DNA from: Plantago major
Lineage: Eukaryota > Streptophyta > Magnoliopsida > Lamiales > Plantaginaceae
Direction of reading: 5' to 3'
DNA: 64,000 nucleotides
Assembly: GCA_026545765.1 (NCBI GenBank)
Contig: JAIFAC010000285.1
Coordinates: forward strand, 1 to 64,000
Shown: one piece after another, positions 10,184 through 21,188 of the stretch
Position numbering within the stretch: the stretch's first letter is position 1
How the letters are laid out: every line of letters starts with the position of its first letter
Notes under the pieces: model-generated
The model's database searches: none
The model's input: only the letters and a program-made list of their open reading frames with translations
What the model was told of the DNA's origin: nothing
Made by a program: the position numbers and the translations under genes

Positions 10184-12070
10184 AAATCCCCAAACCGAAC
10201 CTTCGCTCGTCCTCGAGCAAACATACAACCTAAACACACTAGACTCTAAACCATGTAAACAAACAAAGAGTCAAATTACCAAGCGACCGAATCTACCATT
10301 GAAAACGTTAAATTCACAAGATGCAAAAATTTTGTTCTCAACCTAACCTTGGCATCATAGTAAGCAGGTAATTAGAACCCGATCGTTTCTCAAGTAAATA
10401 ACGATTAAGCCTAACCCGCTAGTCCCTCACAGGTATATAAAGTGTATCACTCACTCTCATGGAAGTATCCATATAGGGTATAGCTCAAAAAGTAAACTGG
10501 GAAGATGACTTTCATCACAAGGATGCCTCAAATATCTTATGCTATTGTACTCGTCTCATTGAGTCGAAAGGGACTTTGGCACATCACTGTATTCCTCCAG
10601 AAAACTCGAAAAACTGGAACTACTCCCCTCATCCATTTCAAAAAAACATCAAATCTCATAATGCTTCTTGACTTGGTGTAGCCACTGAGCTCTTTTAATC
10701 TCAATTTTTTTGCGGTGTTTGTTTTCGAAAGTCCGCACTTTTGTGCGTGTCGATTTAGTATCGTGCCATCAACCCTCACGGACATATGGCTTTTTAAAGC
10801 CACGCGGTATATAGGTAGTATTTGAACCGCTAACTAACACAACGGTGATCAATAAAGACCATAGATCCACCGAGATTCAAATATCATATGCTTAGGGGCG
10901 ATGTGATTTTAGCGGCAATTATAACATCTCATAACATTCATAGTGAACAATCCTCTCCCCGAACCGATTCGGAGCGGGGAAAATAAAATCCATAAAGTAA
11001 AGCATATGCGTTAAATCATCCCAGCGAAAATAAGTACACATAAGTATGAAAAGCGCAATGTCGTGAAAACATGCACATCCCGAAATCACCACGATAACGG
11101 TGCGATACAATATTTTTCTTGACTAGGCTCCTAACGGGCTTTTGGACTACTGAGGCTAACGGACTTGCTATTTACAAGAAAGCGACCTTGCGATTAAAAT
11201 CCTACTACGCTACTTCTAGCTAGACATTAAAAAAAGCGTAAGCGAAGAAAATTTTCCATTACAATAGGCGTTCGACTTGGTAATTGACTCGGACTACCAC
11301 AGATAAAATAAAAGTACTAACATCTAAATGGATTCAAGCTGGAAAGGAAATATATAACTAACACATAAAGGTGGCTAACCTACCACGGTCATAACACAAA
11401 CAAGTGGCTAACATACCACTTGAGCAGAATACATAAAAATAAAAATAAAAAAAAGTGCGAAATAGAGTACAAATATAGAAATAGAGTACAAAAGCAGAGA
11501 CAACTTTAGCTAAAGATACAGACCACCTCCCCAAACCTAAACAAGTGCTAGTCCTAGCAATGAATAGTGGAAGAATAGTATAGAAAGACCAACTATAGTG
11601 TTGTCTCGTTGAGGTGATCGAGGCGAGATCGGAAGGGCCACCAAAGCCTGCTCCCGAGAAATCTGCTGCGCCTTCAGTGCCTCCTGCCTCTCAAGCGCTC
11701 AAGCTCCCAGCTGCTCCCTAGCCTCGGCTTGAGTTCTGAGTTTCCTCGCATGAGTGCAAGGTCCCACCTTCGAGACACAACTAAACTAAAAACAAGCAAA
11801 CCACATAAACAAATATTCTAACAATACGAAATAACAAGCAAGTGTACGGAATGAAAACAACAGTCTAAATGAACAAAAAAAGGGGGCTTTTGTTTATAGT
11901 CGTTAGCTCGACTTCTTCCATGCTGGAGCTAATTGAGCTTGAGGTTACCAGCCTTGTCTGTCCCCATGTTCACTCATGAGTGAGAGTAGGTGTAGAGTGG
12001 ACCGGTGTATGCTGCAATGTAATTCTGGTGTCGACATGCGGGAGAATATGATGTGATTCTGACTTGTAAC
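10184..12070 (-). other. Conserved noncoding interior of gag-only Gypsy copy A
   Basis: No reading frame of interest. It is close to copy C (50743-52900) throughout and recognisably related to copy B (42546-44100). It begins with the polypurine tract and contains the conserved block at 10738-10830. Near 11897 it has GTCGTTAGCTCGAC, which also occurs at 52856. In a normal Athila element the pol gene would sit between protease and this region; here there is none. Confidence 0.65.
10738..10830 (-). other. Strongly conserved noncoding block, copy A
   Basis: Contains GTGCCATCAACCCTCACGG followed by CATATGG and a CGGTATATAGGTAGTA-type word. The same string is found at 43105-43195 in the much more diverged copy B and at 51299-51400 in copy C, so it is better conserved than its surroundings. 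Function is unknown; RNA packaging or dimerisation is a guess. Confidence 0.55.
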
Positions 12071-12079
12071 TTCGCATTC

Positions 12080-13950
12080 TCACCGCAAACCTGGAATAGT
12101 ACATGTATGGCCATAAAGATCGACTATCATGCGAGTAGCCTTGATGAATGGGCGCCCAAGAAGCAGCATATCCTTGTCCATCTCTTTGATCTTCACCTGC
12201 GGTGACTCGACCTGAAATCGGTCATAAACACATCTCCACCAATAGTTCTTTGGGACATCCTCAACAACTCCCATGCATTTGCTTGAGTACCATTAGCCGT
12301 GGTCACAAAGCATCTTCTACGTTCTAGACCCTTGAGTTGAGTTCCTCATAAGTCTCGAGCGTCATCAAGTTAGCTATGACTCGATTCTGATAAGACCTGT
12401 AACCTTCAAGCTGCTCATTACGACAACCAAATCAGCTATTTGCATCACTAATGCTCTTACATTTCCTTTTGGATCATCTGAGTTGGTCCTGCATTCACCT
12501 TCTCTCCTGGAATCATAGGACCAGATGTCATCACCCTTCTTGATTCTGTGCCGGTGTTGCCTCAACCTGGGAAACCACCTTATCATGATTACAAGTGCAA
12601 CTCGTAATAGATCTTCACTACTCTGGCTAGTCAAAAGCTACCTCCACAACAAGTATTACATTATTCTCGATAGTCGGGGAGTTTACCATTCTCTCTTTGT
12701 TGGAAAGCGACCGGATCACGAGAGTCTTCTCTAACCTCTTTTGCGATTGCTCAATGCTCTCAAACCTCTGGTCATTCTTGGCTTGATTCATTGCAACCTG
12801 CTGAGAACCTCTGATCTCTCCATGTGAGCTCTAATCTCTGATCGGCGTTTGTGATGCATTAGTAAGCGGGAAGCTACATCTTGGACTCTATGAAGCGAAC
12901 TCTTTGGCTGAAACATTGTGCGGAATCTTGTGGTGCATTCTCAAAGAAGTTACCTCCATAGGATAAATTGGAATGAGTCGGGGTTGAAGAATTTGCACCT
13001 TAATGGCGCTGCATTCATTCCGGTTGGTTGCCACCCACCATGCCTATTTTGCACCCAACAAATGATCTCCAGTTGGGTTCTCCCCATAATTTTAGGAAGC
13101 CTACATACTAGCACCATGCCCAAAATTACCACAGTTACACCTCTAGATTAGCAAAGCCCTTTGTGCGGGGATAGTGCCAACATCCTCATCTCATTCTGTT
13201 ACCTTGATTCAATAGTACTAGGGCACAGTGGTTGCTCCACTTTGCTTCAGCTCTCCTTGGTCTACCTCTAGTTCCCTTAATTTGGGAGATGGCGGAAGCT
13301 TCTCAAAGCCTCATTCAATGCGTAGGAGATGTCGTGATAGAGCCATCACGATCATATCCACCATGTTACATGCTTCCCGATCGAGTCCCTCATAGAACTT
13401 GCATCATAAATCCATCTCACTCAACCTATGGTGAGGGCATTGAGAAACAAGTTAGAATGGCTCCACATCCTCGTAAAAGCTCTCTTCATTCATCTGCATG
13501 AACTCTCGATGCACTTTCAAGGCCTAGTCTTCTCATGGGATAGAACTTGTTCATAAAGGCCTGTATAGATCATCCCAAGTAGCGAGAGATCCTTGAGTTG
13601 ATTCAACGACCGACTCTTTACTTTATCCTGCATACACATGGGAAAGAACTTTCTGATTTCCTCATCGAATGCATTCTTGTACTACGATGTAAGTGGAATC
13701 TAACAATCGACCCCTCGAACTCCTTGAGAAACGGATAAGATCCTCATTAGCCATCCCATAATACTTAGGCATGTCATGGAAGTGATGAGACTTGATCTCC
13801 ATGTTCCTAGCATTGTTAGAAACCTGTGAGATGATCCCCGACCTTAATTTCACCGGTGCGTATAGGTCCCATAAGTGATCACGAGGGTCTCAACGCAGAT
13901 TGACTCTGGGAGTATTCTCGTTGACATCACCCATTTCAAATGGCTAAGTT
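12080..13950 (-). pseudogene. Athila-type gag-protease, copy A, broken
   Basis: Reading leftwards, 13853-13662 holds the gag start (MKLRSGI, then PKYYGMANEDLIRF), which matches the intact gag of copy C (53238-54659) around PKFYVMADEDVKRF. Fragments down to 12374 cover the rest. 12274-12080 contains MGVVEDVP and KEMDKDMLLLGRPFIKATRM, the protease C-terminal block LGRPF. Numerous stops and frame changes show a dead copy. Gag would build particles and protease would mature them. It lies directly downstream of the primer site at 14149-14160. Confidence 0.75.
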
Positions 13951-14148
13951 ACGTCTTGAAGGCGATGGTAGTGTCTATCGATCTCGGTACTAGAGGTTGC
14001 AAGGTGTTCCTTGCGATCTTGTAAGGCATAAACACAAGGTTCTTCTACAAAATCAAAAACCTCGAAAAATCGTAGTTTACATTGGTTGAAATGCGGTATG
14101 TAAAAAAGCAAATAAAATATTACACCCTGCGCTATAGTGGATATTAAT

Positions 14149-14160
14149 TCCCCGGCGCCA
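14149..14160 (-). other. Gypsy primer binding site, copy A, shortened
   Basis: Plus-strand TCCCCGGCGCCA reads TGGCGCCGGGGA on the minus strand. Compared with TGGCGCCGCTGCTGGGGA at copy C, six inner bases are missing. Confidence 0.75.
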
Positions 14161-14165
14161 AATTT

Positions 14166-15441
14166 AGTGCTCAAATTAATACTTAAAACCAGTAGTAAGC
14201 AGTTGTTATAGACAGACAAAGCTAAACCACAGAGTCCTTCGCTAAGGAATTAATTAAGCTACGTAGAAGTGAGAGTAAACAGATACTTGCGAGTAACAGT
14301 TTGATTGATGGTTTGGTTGTACTTCTAACTAGTTTAACTAAAGCTAAGATTACGATTAACAATGAGAGAAAGATGAATCTGATGCAAGATCGATTATGCT
14401 AATTGAACTAGGGATAACACTCATATTTGTCACACGGTTGTTATACGAAAATCAATCAATTCAATTCAACCAAATGTTCTTGAAAGTATTATCTTTGGAG
14501 AAATGGTAGAGTCATCAATTCACGTTCCTTAAACACGAACAATTTAGAGAATTTAATACGGACTTATCGAATTGAAGCTTTTTATGAAGACTTTATACGA
14601 GACTAATCTATATGAGTGCTTTGATAAATCCTAGAACGAATATGCATAATCTTCACACACTACTGTATTCAAAGGTGTTTAGCTACTCATAACAGATGAT
14701 TGCATGTAATGATTCATGGTAATAATCACGTGAAACATAGATGATAAACTTGCATGCAATAGCATACAATTCAATCAATGAGAATAAAGAACGAATTGCA
14801 AAGAACAAAAATGGAGAAATCAATACCTATAATCTTGTTGAATAAAATCAATGAATAACCAAGCTCCAAAGATGTCTCAATGTCAATGTGTGTCTCTCTA
14901 GAGCTTCTCTCAAAACTAGGTTAAAAGAAGTATTAAAGAAAAGAATCAAAATTCTAATCTAATATGGAAAACAAAATTAATTCTGTGTCTCTACTTGTGG
15001 CGAAGGAATAACTATCCTCATGAGCCTTCTTAATGCAATATATGAAGCTCTCTCATAATCTACATGGCAGACTGATTTTCGCCGTGGCAACCTTGATCTT
15101 CAAAGCAGGCTCATTACGCAAAATCTCACATGGCGAGACCAATTCCTTGCATGGCGAGTCTTCTTAAATTACGGAGATGATCACTCGCTAAATCTCGCCG
15201 CGGCGGACTGATTTCTCGCCGCAACTAGCCATCTTGAAAGTTTCAATGCCAAGCTCGTAAAATCTACTTGGCGAAAACCATGCTAAACGACTTGTTACGA
15301 TTGACTCAAAGACATCGATTTCTACAAAATATAAACAAAACACCAAAGCATAAAAGCGAACTAAAAGACTACAAAACTAAAGACAAAGACTCACAATGTT
15401 GCTAAAAAGACCAAATGAGGCGTTAGAATATTGTCTCATCA
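14166..15441 (-). mobile_element. Gypsy gag-only copy A, 5' LTR
   Basis: Full-length minus-strand LTR of about 1.28 kb. It starts on the plus strand near TAGTGCTCAAATT and ends GTCTCATCA (minus start TGATGAGAC). It is similar to 9160-10183 over their common part and carries the GC-rich words CTCGCCGCGGCGG and TCTCGCCGC near 15200. The primer site lies on its left, which makes it the 5' LTR of a minus-strand element. Its right end abuts an unrelated plus-strand pol fragment with no intervening sequence. Confidence 0.85.
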
Positions 15442-16386
15442 AAGGGACCAAACCAGTTAGGCAACCACAACGTCGTCTTAACCCTGCTCTTCAGGATGTA
15501 GTGAAAAAAGAGATCATTAAGTTTCTCGATAGTCACATGATTTATCATGTGCTTTATAGTAAGTGGGTTAGCCCTATCCATATAGTACCTAAGAAGTCTG
15601 GAATTACTGTAGAAAAGAATGCGAAACGGGAGGTAGTTCCTTTAAGGAAAACAATTGGGTGGCGTATGTGCATAGATTATAGGAGATTGAATGCGCTACC
15701 AAAAGGATCACTTCCCTACCCTTTATTCACGAGATGCTCAACAGCCTTGTTAGCGAGCATTCTCTTATTTTCTAGATTGTCTTTCAGGTTTCTACCAAAT
15801 CCACATAGCTCAGGAGGATCGAGCCAAGACAACATTCACATGCCCTTTCGGCACTTTCGCCTACAAGAGAATGCCGTTTGGACTTTGCGATGCACCAGCC
15901 ACATTCCAGAGATGTATGCTTTCCGTTTTCTATGACATGGTACAGGATTACGTTGAGGTATTTATCGATGACTTCTCTGTTTTTGGTGATTTCTTTGATG
16001 ACTGTTTGAAAAAGCTTGAATTAGTCTTAAAGAGGTGCATAGATTGCAATTTGACTCGTAGTTGGGAAAAGAGACATTTTATGATTAGAAGACGGTACAG
16101 TTCTGGGACATATAGTGTCAGCGGGATTGAAGTCGAGGCCAAGGTAGAGATAATTGAAAAGCTCCCAACCCCCACTTGTGTGAATGAACTGCATTCTTTT
16201 CTTGGGCTTGTTGGATTTCATCGCAAATTCATCAAAGACTTTTCAAAAATTTCAAAGTCTTTGAGCAACCTTTTGGGAAAATATGTCCCTTTTAACATTG
16301 ATCAATCTTATCTTCAAGCCTTTCATGAGCTCAAGAAGATTGGTTTCGGCCCCTATAGTAGTTCCTTTGTGGAACTTGCCCTTTGA
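15442..16386 (+). pseudogene. Athila-type Gypsy reverse transcriptase, broken
   Basis: Plus-strand reverse transcriptase relic. It begins in frame at the LTR junction with KPVRQPQRRLNPALQ, continues WVSPIHIVPKKSG, then MCIDYRRLNALPKGS, shifts frame near 15720-15870, and resumes with MPFGLCDAPATFQRC and EVFIDDFSVFG (15871-16000). The active-site word is FIDDF, the usual form in Athila-like Gypsies. The C-terminal part carries LHSFLGLVGFHRKFIKDFSK. The enzyme copies element RNA into DNA. The N-terminal end, protease and gag are absent. Orientation is opposite to both flanking Gypsy LTRs. Confidence 0.85.
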
Positions 16387-16624
16387 AATTATGTATGATG
16401 CTTTCGATTTTGCTGTAGGGGCTGTACTTTGTCAAAAGGTGGAATATCGCGTGATTTACTATTCCAGTAAGACTTTAGACAGCGCTCAGGTCAATTACAC
16501 GACCACTAAGAAGGAATATCTCGCTGTTATTTTTGCTCTCGATAAATTTCGATCTTATATAACTAGATACAAGGTTCTTGTGCATAGTGACCACGCACTT
16601 AGACACCTTCTTGCAAAGAGTTAG
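16340..16624 (+). pseudogene. Gypsy RNase H, broken
   Basis: Follows RT after a frame change. The reading contains YDAFDFAVGAVLCQK, TTKKEYLAVIFALDKFR and VHSDHALRHLLAK, the three conserved blocks of Gypsy RNase H, with the Asp and Glu catalytic positions visible. It would remove the RNA strand during cDNA synthesis. The frame ends at a stop at 16622-16624 before the connection to integrase. Confidence 0.85.
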
Positions 16625-16845
16625 TGAAACCAGTGACTAGGTGGATGTTGATGTTGCAAGATTTTCCTTTGTGAAATAGTAGATAAGAGTGGGAAAGATA
16701 ACAATTCTGATCATTTGTCTAGACTTCCCCCTCTGCTATAGATGATGATTCCCCACCTATTACGATGTACTTCTGATGAGAAAATAAGGAGTTTAGGCCC
16801 GAACCATGGTTCGCTGATATAGTTAACTATTTAGCTACTAACTCT

Positions 16846-17645
16846 GTGTTGCCTCACTTGTCAGCCTTCGAAAGGAGAGCTTTTGAAAAGCAGTGCAGGA
16901 AATACATTTGGGATGATCCGAATCGCTTCAAGATAGGTGCTAACGATGTGCTCAGGAGATGTGTGCCGGAAATAGAACAGGGAAGCATCCTGCGCTTTTT
17001 CCACGAGATGGAGTGTGGAGGGCACTACAGTGGCATGGCCCACAAGGTATTCAATGCGAGTTCTTCTAGCCCGATTGGTGAATGGCCTTGAGCATTCTAC
17101 CTCGATTGTGATCGTTGCGGTATGCTGGTAACATTGGTAAGAAACAGGAGATGCCACAGACTGGTAATCTAGTAGTTGAGCCTTTTGATGTTTGGGGGAT
17201 CGATTTCATGGGTCCATTCCCCATTAGCTCTGGCTATGAATACATCTTAGTTGAAATTGATTACTTGACAAAATGGGTAGAAACAGTTGCAACTAGAACC
17301 AATGATGCCCCTGTTGTTACTAGATTTCTCAGGGATATATTGGCTCGCTTTGGTACCCCTCGCACAATCATAAGCGATGGGGGCAAACATTTTGTGAATC
17401 GGCTATATGCAGGTGTTATGAAGAAATATGGGGTATACCACAGAGTAGCCACTCCATACCACCCACAGACATCTGGTCAAGTGGAGGTCAGCAATCGACA
17501 GATCAAGCAGATTCTAGAGAAAGTCATACGCCCCAGCAGGAAGGATTGGGCTGAAAAGATACCGGATGCATTATGGGCATACCGCACCAGTTACAAAATA
17601 GTGATTGGGACTACCCCCTACCGTCTTGTGTATGGGAAAGCTTAA
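16846..17645 (+). pseudogene. Gypsy integrase, C-terminally cut
   Basis: The zinc-binding part reads RFFHEMECGGHYSGM then, after a frame change, CDRC (about 17107). The catalytic core 17115-17645 is open: [12 protein letters not shown] (first Asp), [14 protein letters not shown] (second Asp) and [16 protein letters not shown] (Glu). The D,D,E set is present. The reading stops at a TAA at 17643-17645, inside what is normally the middle of the protein; a C-terminal region of 100 or more residues is lost at the junction with the inverted LTR unit. Best-kept piece of this pol fragment, but unlikely to be active alone. Confidence 0.85.
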
Positions 17646-17663
17646 CAAAACAAAGGAGTTAAG

Positions 17664-17681
17664 TCCCCGGCAGCGGCGCCA
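17664..17681 (-). other. Gypsy primer binding site, second LTR family
   Basis: The plus-strand sequence at 17664-17681 reads TGGCGCCGCTGCCGGGGA on the minus strand, the Athila/Tat-type primer site. Only about 20 bp of leader follow before the break with the plus-strand integrase. Confidence 0.85.
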
Positions 17682-17686
17682 AAACT

Positions 17687-19325
17687 TGATGTGTCAAATC
17701 AATGTTCTAAATTTGTTTAAGCCATGAGTTAATGCTCAACACTACAAAAACTAGTATTGTAGTGATGTTAACCCAGTCGGTCTTGAAGGACTTAACTAAA
17801 ATTTGAGTCTTGTTTATGAATAATAATAACGATGAGGAAAGCAATAAAGGTTATTTTTGCTTGACAGATTATTGTTATTATCTATCAATTATCTTGATCT
17901 AACTAGAAAGCAGTTAATCTAAACGAGAATGATATGATCAAAGAATTATGGTGTGGTGACAGAAAACAAACTAGCTAGTAGGAAACATGCAACAATAATG
18001 ATGTCGATTTACTCTAGTTATCACTGGGACATGTCCTACCGATTATTACCTTTGCTCTCGGCTTTTCTGGCGGACACCTTATGTCACGTAAGGTATGAAG
18101 AACTATGACAATGGACTAACTGTATAAAGTTCTAGAAAACAAATAGCATTAGTGAAGGCGTCCATTCCACTAAGCTACAATTAATAAGCTAATGTAAAAC
18201 GTTTTGATAAAAAGGAACAAATGCTTAATTTATTGGTGATTTTGATGTAATGAACATCAAACAGAATACTGCATACACAATTAATCTAAATAGCACAGAG
18301 TAAATCGCATCTTATATATATTGAATACACGAACCCTAACTAGCATGCATTAAATTCGTCACCACCCCATAACTAAGTTGTAAGCACTCATCATATACAA
18401 AGCATAATCGAGAATCATAAAGCGGCATAGACTAAAAATAATCAATACCAAAAACCAAGAAATGAGATATGAAACAATTTTACCTAATCGTGTCACAAAC
18501 CCTAGGTAAGAATTGAAGAACTTGAATCGAACTGGTGGAAAGTATGATGAATATGCTCTCAATCAATAATCAATCATCATATTACAAGAGAAAACGATTC
18601 AATTACCTCCACGAATGGGTAGGTAATTGCCTTGGAAAATCGGTTCTAGGTTGAAAGCAAAAAGAATAGAAGAAAAAATAATCAGAATCTACTAAAAAAT
18701 CAAGAAAATAGGTTATATATAGTGAAAAATGCATTTTGGGCCGAAAACGGGCCAATATTGGGCCAAAAAGACATCTGGCATCGCGAATACGCTAGTGTCA
18801 TGATCGACTTCTGAGTCGGTGGCATTACTATGTGACTTCTGGCGTGCCGATTTCCTCAACACCGGTTTTTGCCTTTTGAGTATCTAAGCGTCGAAATTTG
18901 GACATGGTTCCTTCGTTATAGTTGTAGCTCTGTATGCGTATCTATGTGGACACCAAGATCATGTCAATCTCAGTTCATATGAGAATGTTATGGCCAAAAT
19001 TCCAAAGCTGCTCCATCGTAATTCGAATTTCGTGCGCTTTCACTTAAACGGCTCTAAAATCTTCGTCCGAACTCCGAATGCACTTCCGTTTTGACCGATC
19101 AACTCCGTTTTCAACCACCTTTCAGGTCTTGGAGCTTTAATTCTTCCATTAATGAATTAATATGCACTGGTTTAACCTTGTTTCAATGCGTTTTCACCAA
19201 ACACCTACCAAACACAAAACACGAAAACGTAACAAAACACTAATAAAACACATAAAAACTATACTTGCGACTGACAATAAGACGGTAAAAAAGACCAAAT
19301 GAGATGATGTAAAATCGACTCATCA
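17687..19325 (-). mobile_element. Gypsy LTR, second family, minus strand
   Basis: About 1.64 kb, starting TGATGTGTCAAATC and ending GACTCATCA on the plus strand. With the primer site at its left it is the 5' LTR of a minus-strand element. Its interior is gone. The body differs from the gag-only LTRs, but its right end shares AAAAGACCAAATGAGA with them, so it may be a relative or the autonomous partner family. 18600-18720 is A-rich with nothing else recognisable. Confidence 0.8.
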
Positions 19326-19583
19326 TGCATCACAACGAAGGTCCAAGGTGTTGAAATAACCCTTGATTTGAATACCTTCAGCGATCTCTTTGGGTTACCC
19401 ACCCAAGGTACTGCCTTTGAGCCAGACAGCTCAACCAAGAGTGCTGAAAACTTCTATGCTATCTATATGAATCCCGAAAAGGTTGATACACCAACAAAGT
19501 TCGACAACTCTATTTTCAGGAGAAGACACCTTCTTGAACCATGGGAATTGATAGCCGTTGAAATTGTATGGATCGGGACTTAG
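19326..19583 (+). pseudogene. Copia accessory-protein fragment, divergent
   Basis: The reading KVQGVEITLDLNTFSDLFGL runs into an open frame at 19368-19583. It aligns with the N-terminal domain of the Copia accessory protein at 47590-47830: TKVQG at the start, then a (D/E)TP(T/I)xF motif (DTPTKF versus DTPIDF) and RRRHLLEPWELIAV versus RTRHLLVHWDVLSC. It is a third, more distant member of that protein family. Both ends are cut, on the left by a Gypsy LTR and on the right by a probable Copia LTR. Function of the domain is unknown. Confidence 0.6.
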
Positions 19584-20270
19584 TACCAAATACAAATATT
19601 GTAAACACGTATTGGAGCAATACTAAAAACCAATATCTGAAAACTATCTTAGAGTCTAAACAGCGGAATGCAAAGAACACAAGACACAAATAATTTCTAG
19701 CAGTTATAAATAATGTGCCAAGCCACGAACAAAATATCAACTATAAATTATAGCGGTTTACAAAAAGATATCTAGACAATATTCCTATGATGTAGAATAT
19801 CAAACACTAAGCACTTTGAATCGGGCCACCAATTCGACGCTAGATCTCTAATAACCTATCGACTAGTATATATAGTTGTGAATATTAATCCAAATAGTAC
19901 AATAATTCTATCTTGATTAGATCGAATCTCCATGTTCTTCACCTAGTTCTTCTCAGTCTTCCATGCATCGAGAATCCTTGTAGGAATACAAGTAGAAGCC
20001 ATCCTCGAAAAGTAGAAACCTTCTGCGATTAGGGTTTCTTATTCCTTTCCTTATTCAATGTCTTATAGTATTCAAACTCCAAGAGTTCTTCTCCATAAGA
20101 AATCTGAACCTGTTAAACCTGCTAAGACTAAACTAAAATCATGGAAGTATATCAAAGTGAAGTAATGCAAAATCCATAAATAGAAAGTCCAGCGAACAGG
20201 CAGCTACTATGGTGACAATACTTAGCCAAGTTAGTATTGCACCAATACTTAGCTAAAATCTGCACTTTCA
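19584..20270 (-). mobile_element. Probable Copia 3' LTR, minus strand
   Basis: Inferred from a polypurine tract on its right (20271-20286) and a minus-strand TATA-like word near 19870 (CTATATATACTAG). The minus start would be TGAAAGTGCAG at 20270. The left boundary is uncertain because no second copy is in the window to align. It contains a short direct repeat, CAATACTTAGC, near its start. Confidence 0.4.
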
Positions 20271-20286
20271 TTCTCCCCCTTTTTGC
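20271..20286 (-). other. Polypurine tract
   Basis: The plus-strand TTCTCCCCCTTTTTGC reads GCAAAAAGGGGGAGAA on the minus strand, a typical Copia polypurine tract placed directly before the presumed 3' LTR. Further copies of the motif lie at 20362-20370 and 20552-20560. Confidence 0.6.
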
Positions 20287-21188
20287 ATTTCTTCACAATA
20301 CCTAACCTGCAGAAACTTAGTGATAAAATCTGAACACTCTAAACAAACATACTGAGTATTTACTCCCCCCTGAATAAGAAAACATGAGAAGATAATACTA
20401 AGCAATCATAGTCATAACAAAACAAAAGTTAGACAAAAACAAGAGTGTTTAGACAAACATAACAAAAACTATCGCGGACTAAACTAGCAAAGTTCAAATC
20501 CAAGAATTAGAGTAGTAAAACAAAACAACAGCAGATCGCAGGTTTCAGACTTCTCCCCCTTATTGTAATGATAGCAAAAAGGCACATCAACGCAGAACAT
20601 CGAAAGGACACATAGGGCTGTTATGATCAAACCTGAAGCTGAAACATCAAATCAACCTAGGCAGAAAGTGAGAATTGACAATAATCACATCATGAGAGGA
20701 AAGTTAGACAATAAAAATTCAGAAAGAGTGAAATAACTCGAATTTAAGAAGTAATTATGTGTTACGGTACAAAAAGCCTCAAAACACATACTTTGACCAG
20801 AGATCGACTAGTTAAGTCCCCTCAAATAAAATGCCAAAAAGAAGATGCAATTCAATCATGTATATGCATGTAGACTCAAACCCTATATGAAATGCATAAT
20901 TACCACCGATGTATGATGTTGTCAGAACATGTAGTTAAAAAACTCTCAAAAACTCAACTTTTCCAGAAGGTTTTATTAAACTCTAAAAGAGACACGGTGC
21001 ATCTGACGAAAATCAGGCTCAAAGTAGAACAAAATGCAATTTAAATGCAGGCAACGAAGTTCCAAACACTGACCGCATATGAGCATATTGTGGCAACATA
21101 GATAAGTACAAAGAATCTGGTCATAGGCAGATTGAACTCCATACATCCCAGTTACTAAAGCACCCTTTGCTATGAGACATAAGAAAAA
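20287..21188 (-). other. Probable Copia 3' untranslated region
   Basis: A-rich on the plus strand with no frame worth reporting. It holds two extra polypurine-like motifs (TACTCCCCCC near 20363 and CTTCTCCCCC near 20552). Sireviruses are known for repeated polypurine tracts upstream of the 3' LTR, which fits. The right end is cut by the Copia B LTR. Confidence 0.45.

Noticed and set aside
12918..13501. Plus-strand open frames across gag-only copy A
   Set aside because: They are antisense shadows of the decayed gag; the minus-strand reading aligns with the intact gag of copy C.
19560..19595. Primer binding site (TGGTACTAAG on the minus strand) for a 5' LTR at 19584-20270
   Set aside because: The match to TGGTATCAGAGC is weak, the plus strand reads as accessory-protein sequence there, and the polypurine tract on the other side argues for a 3' LTR.
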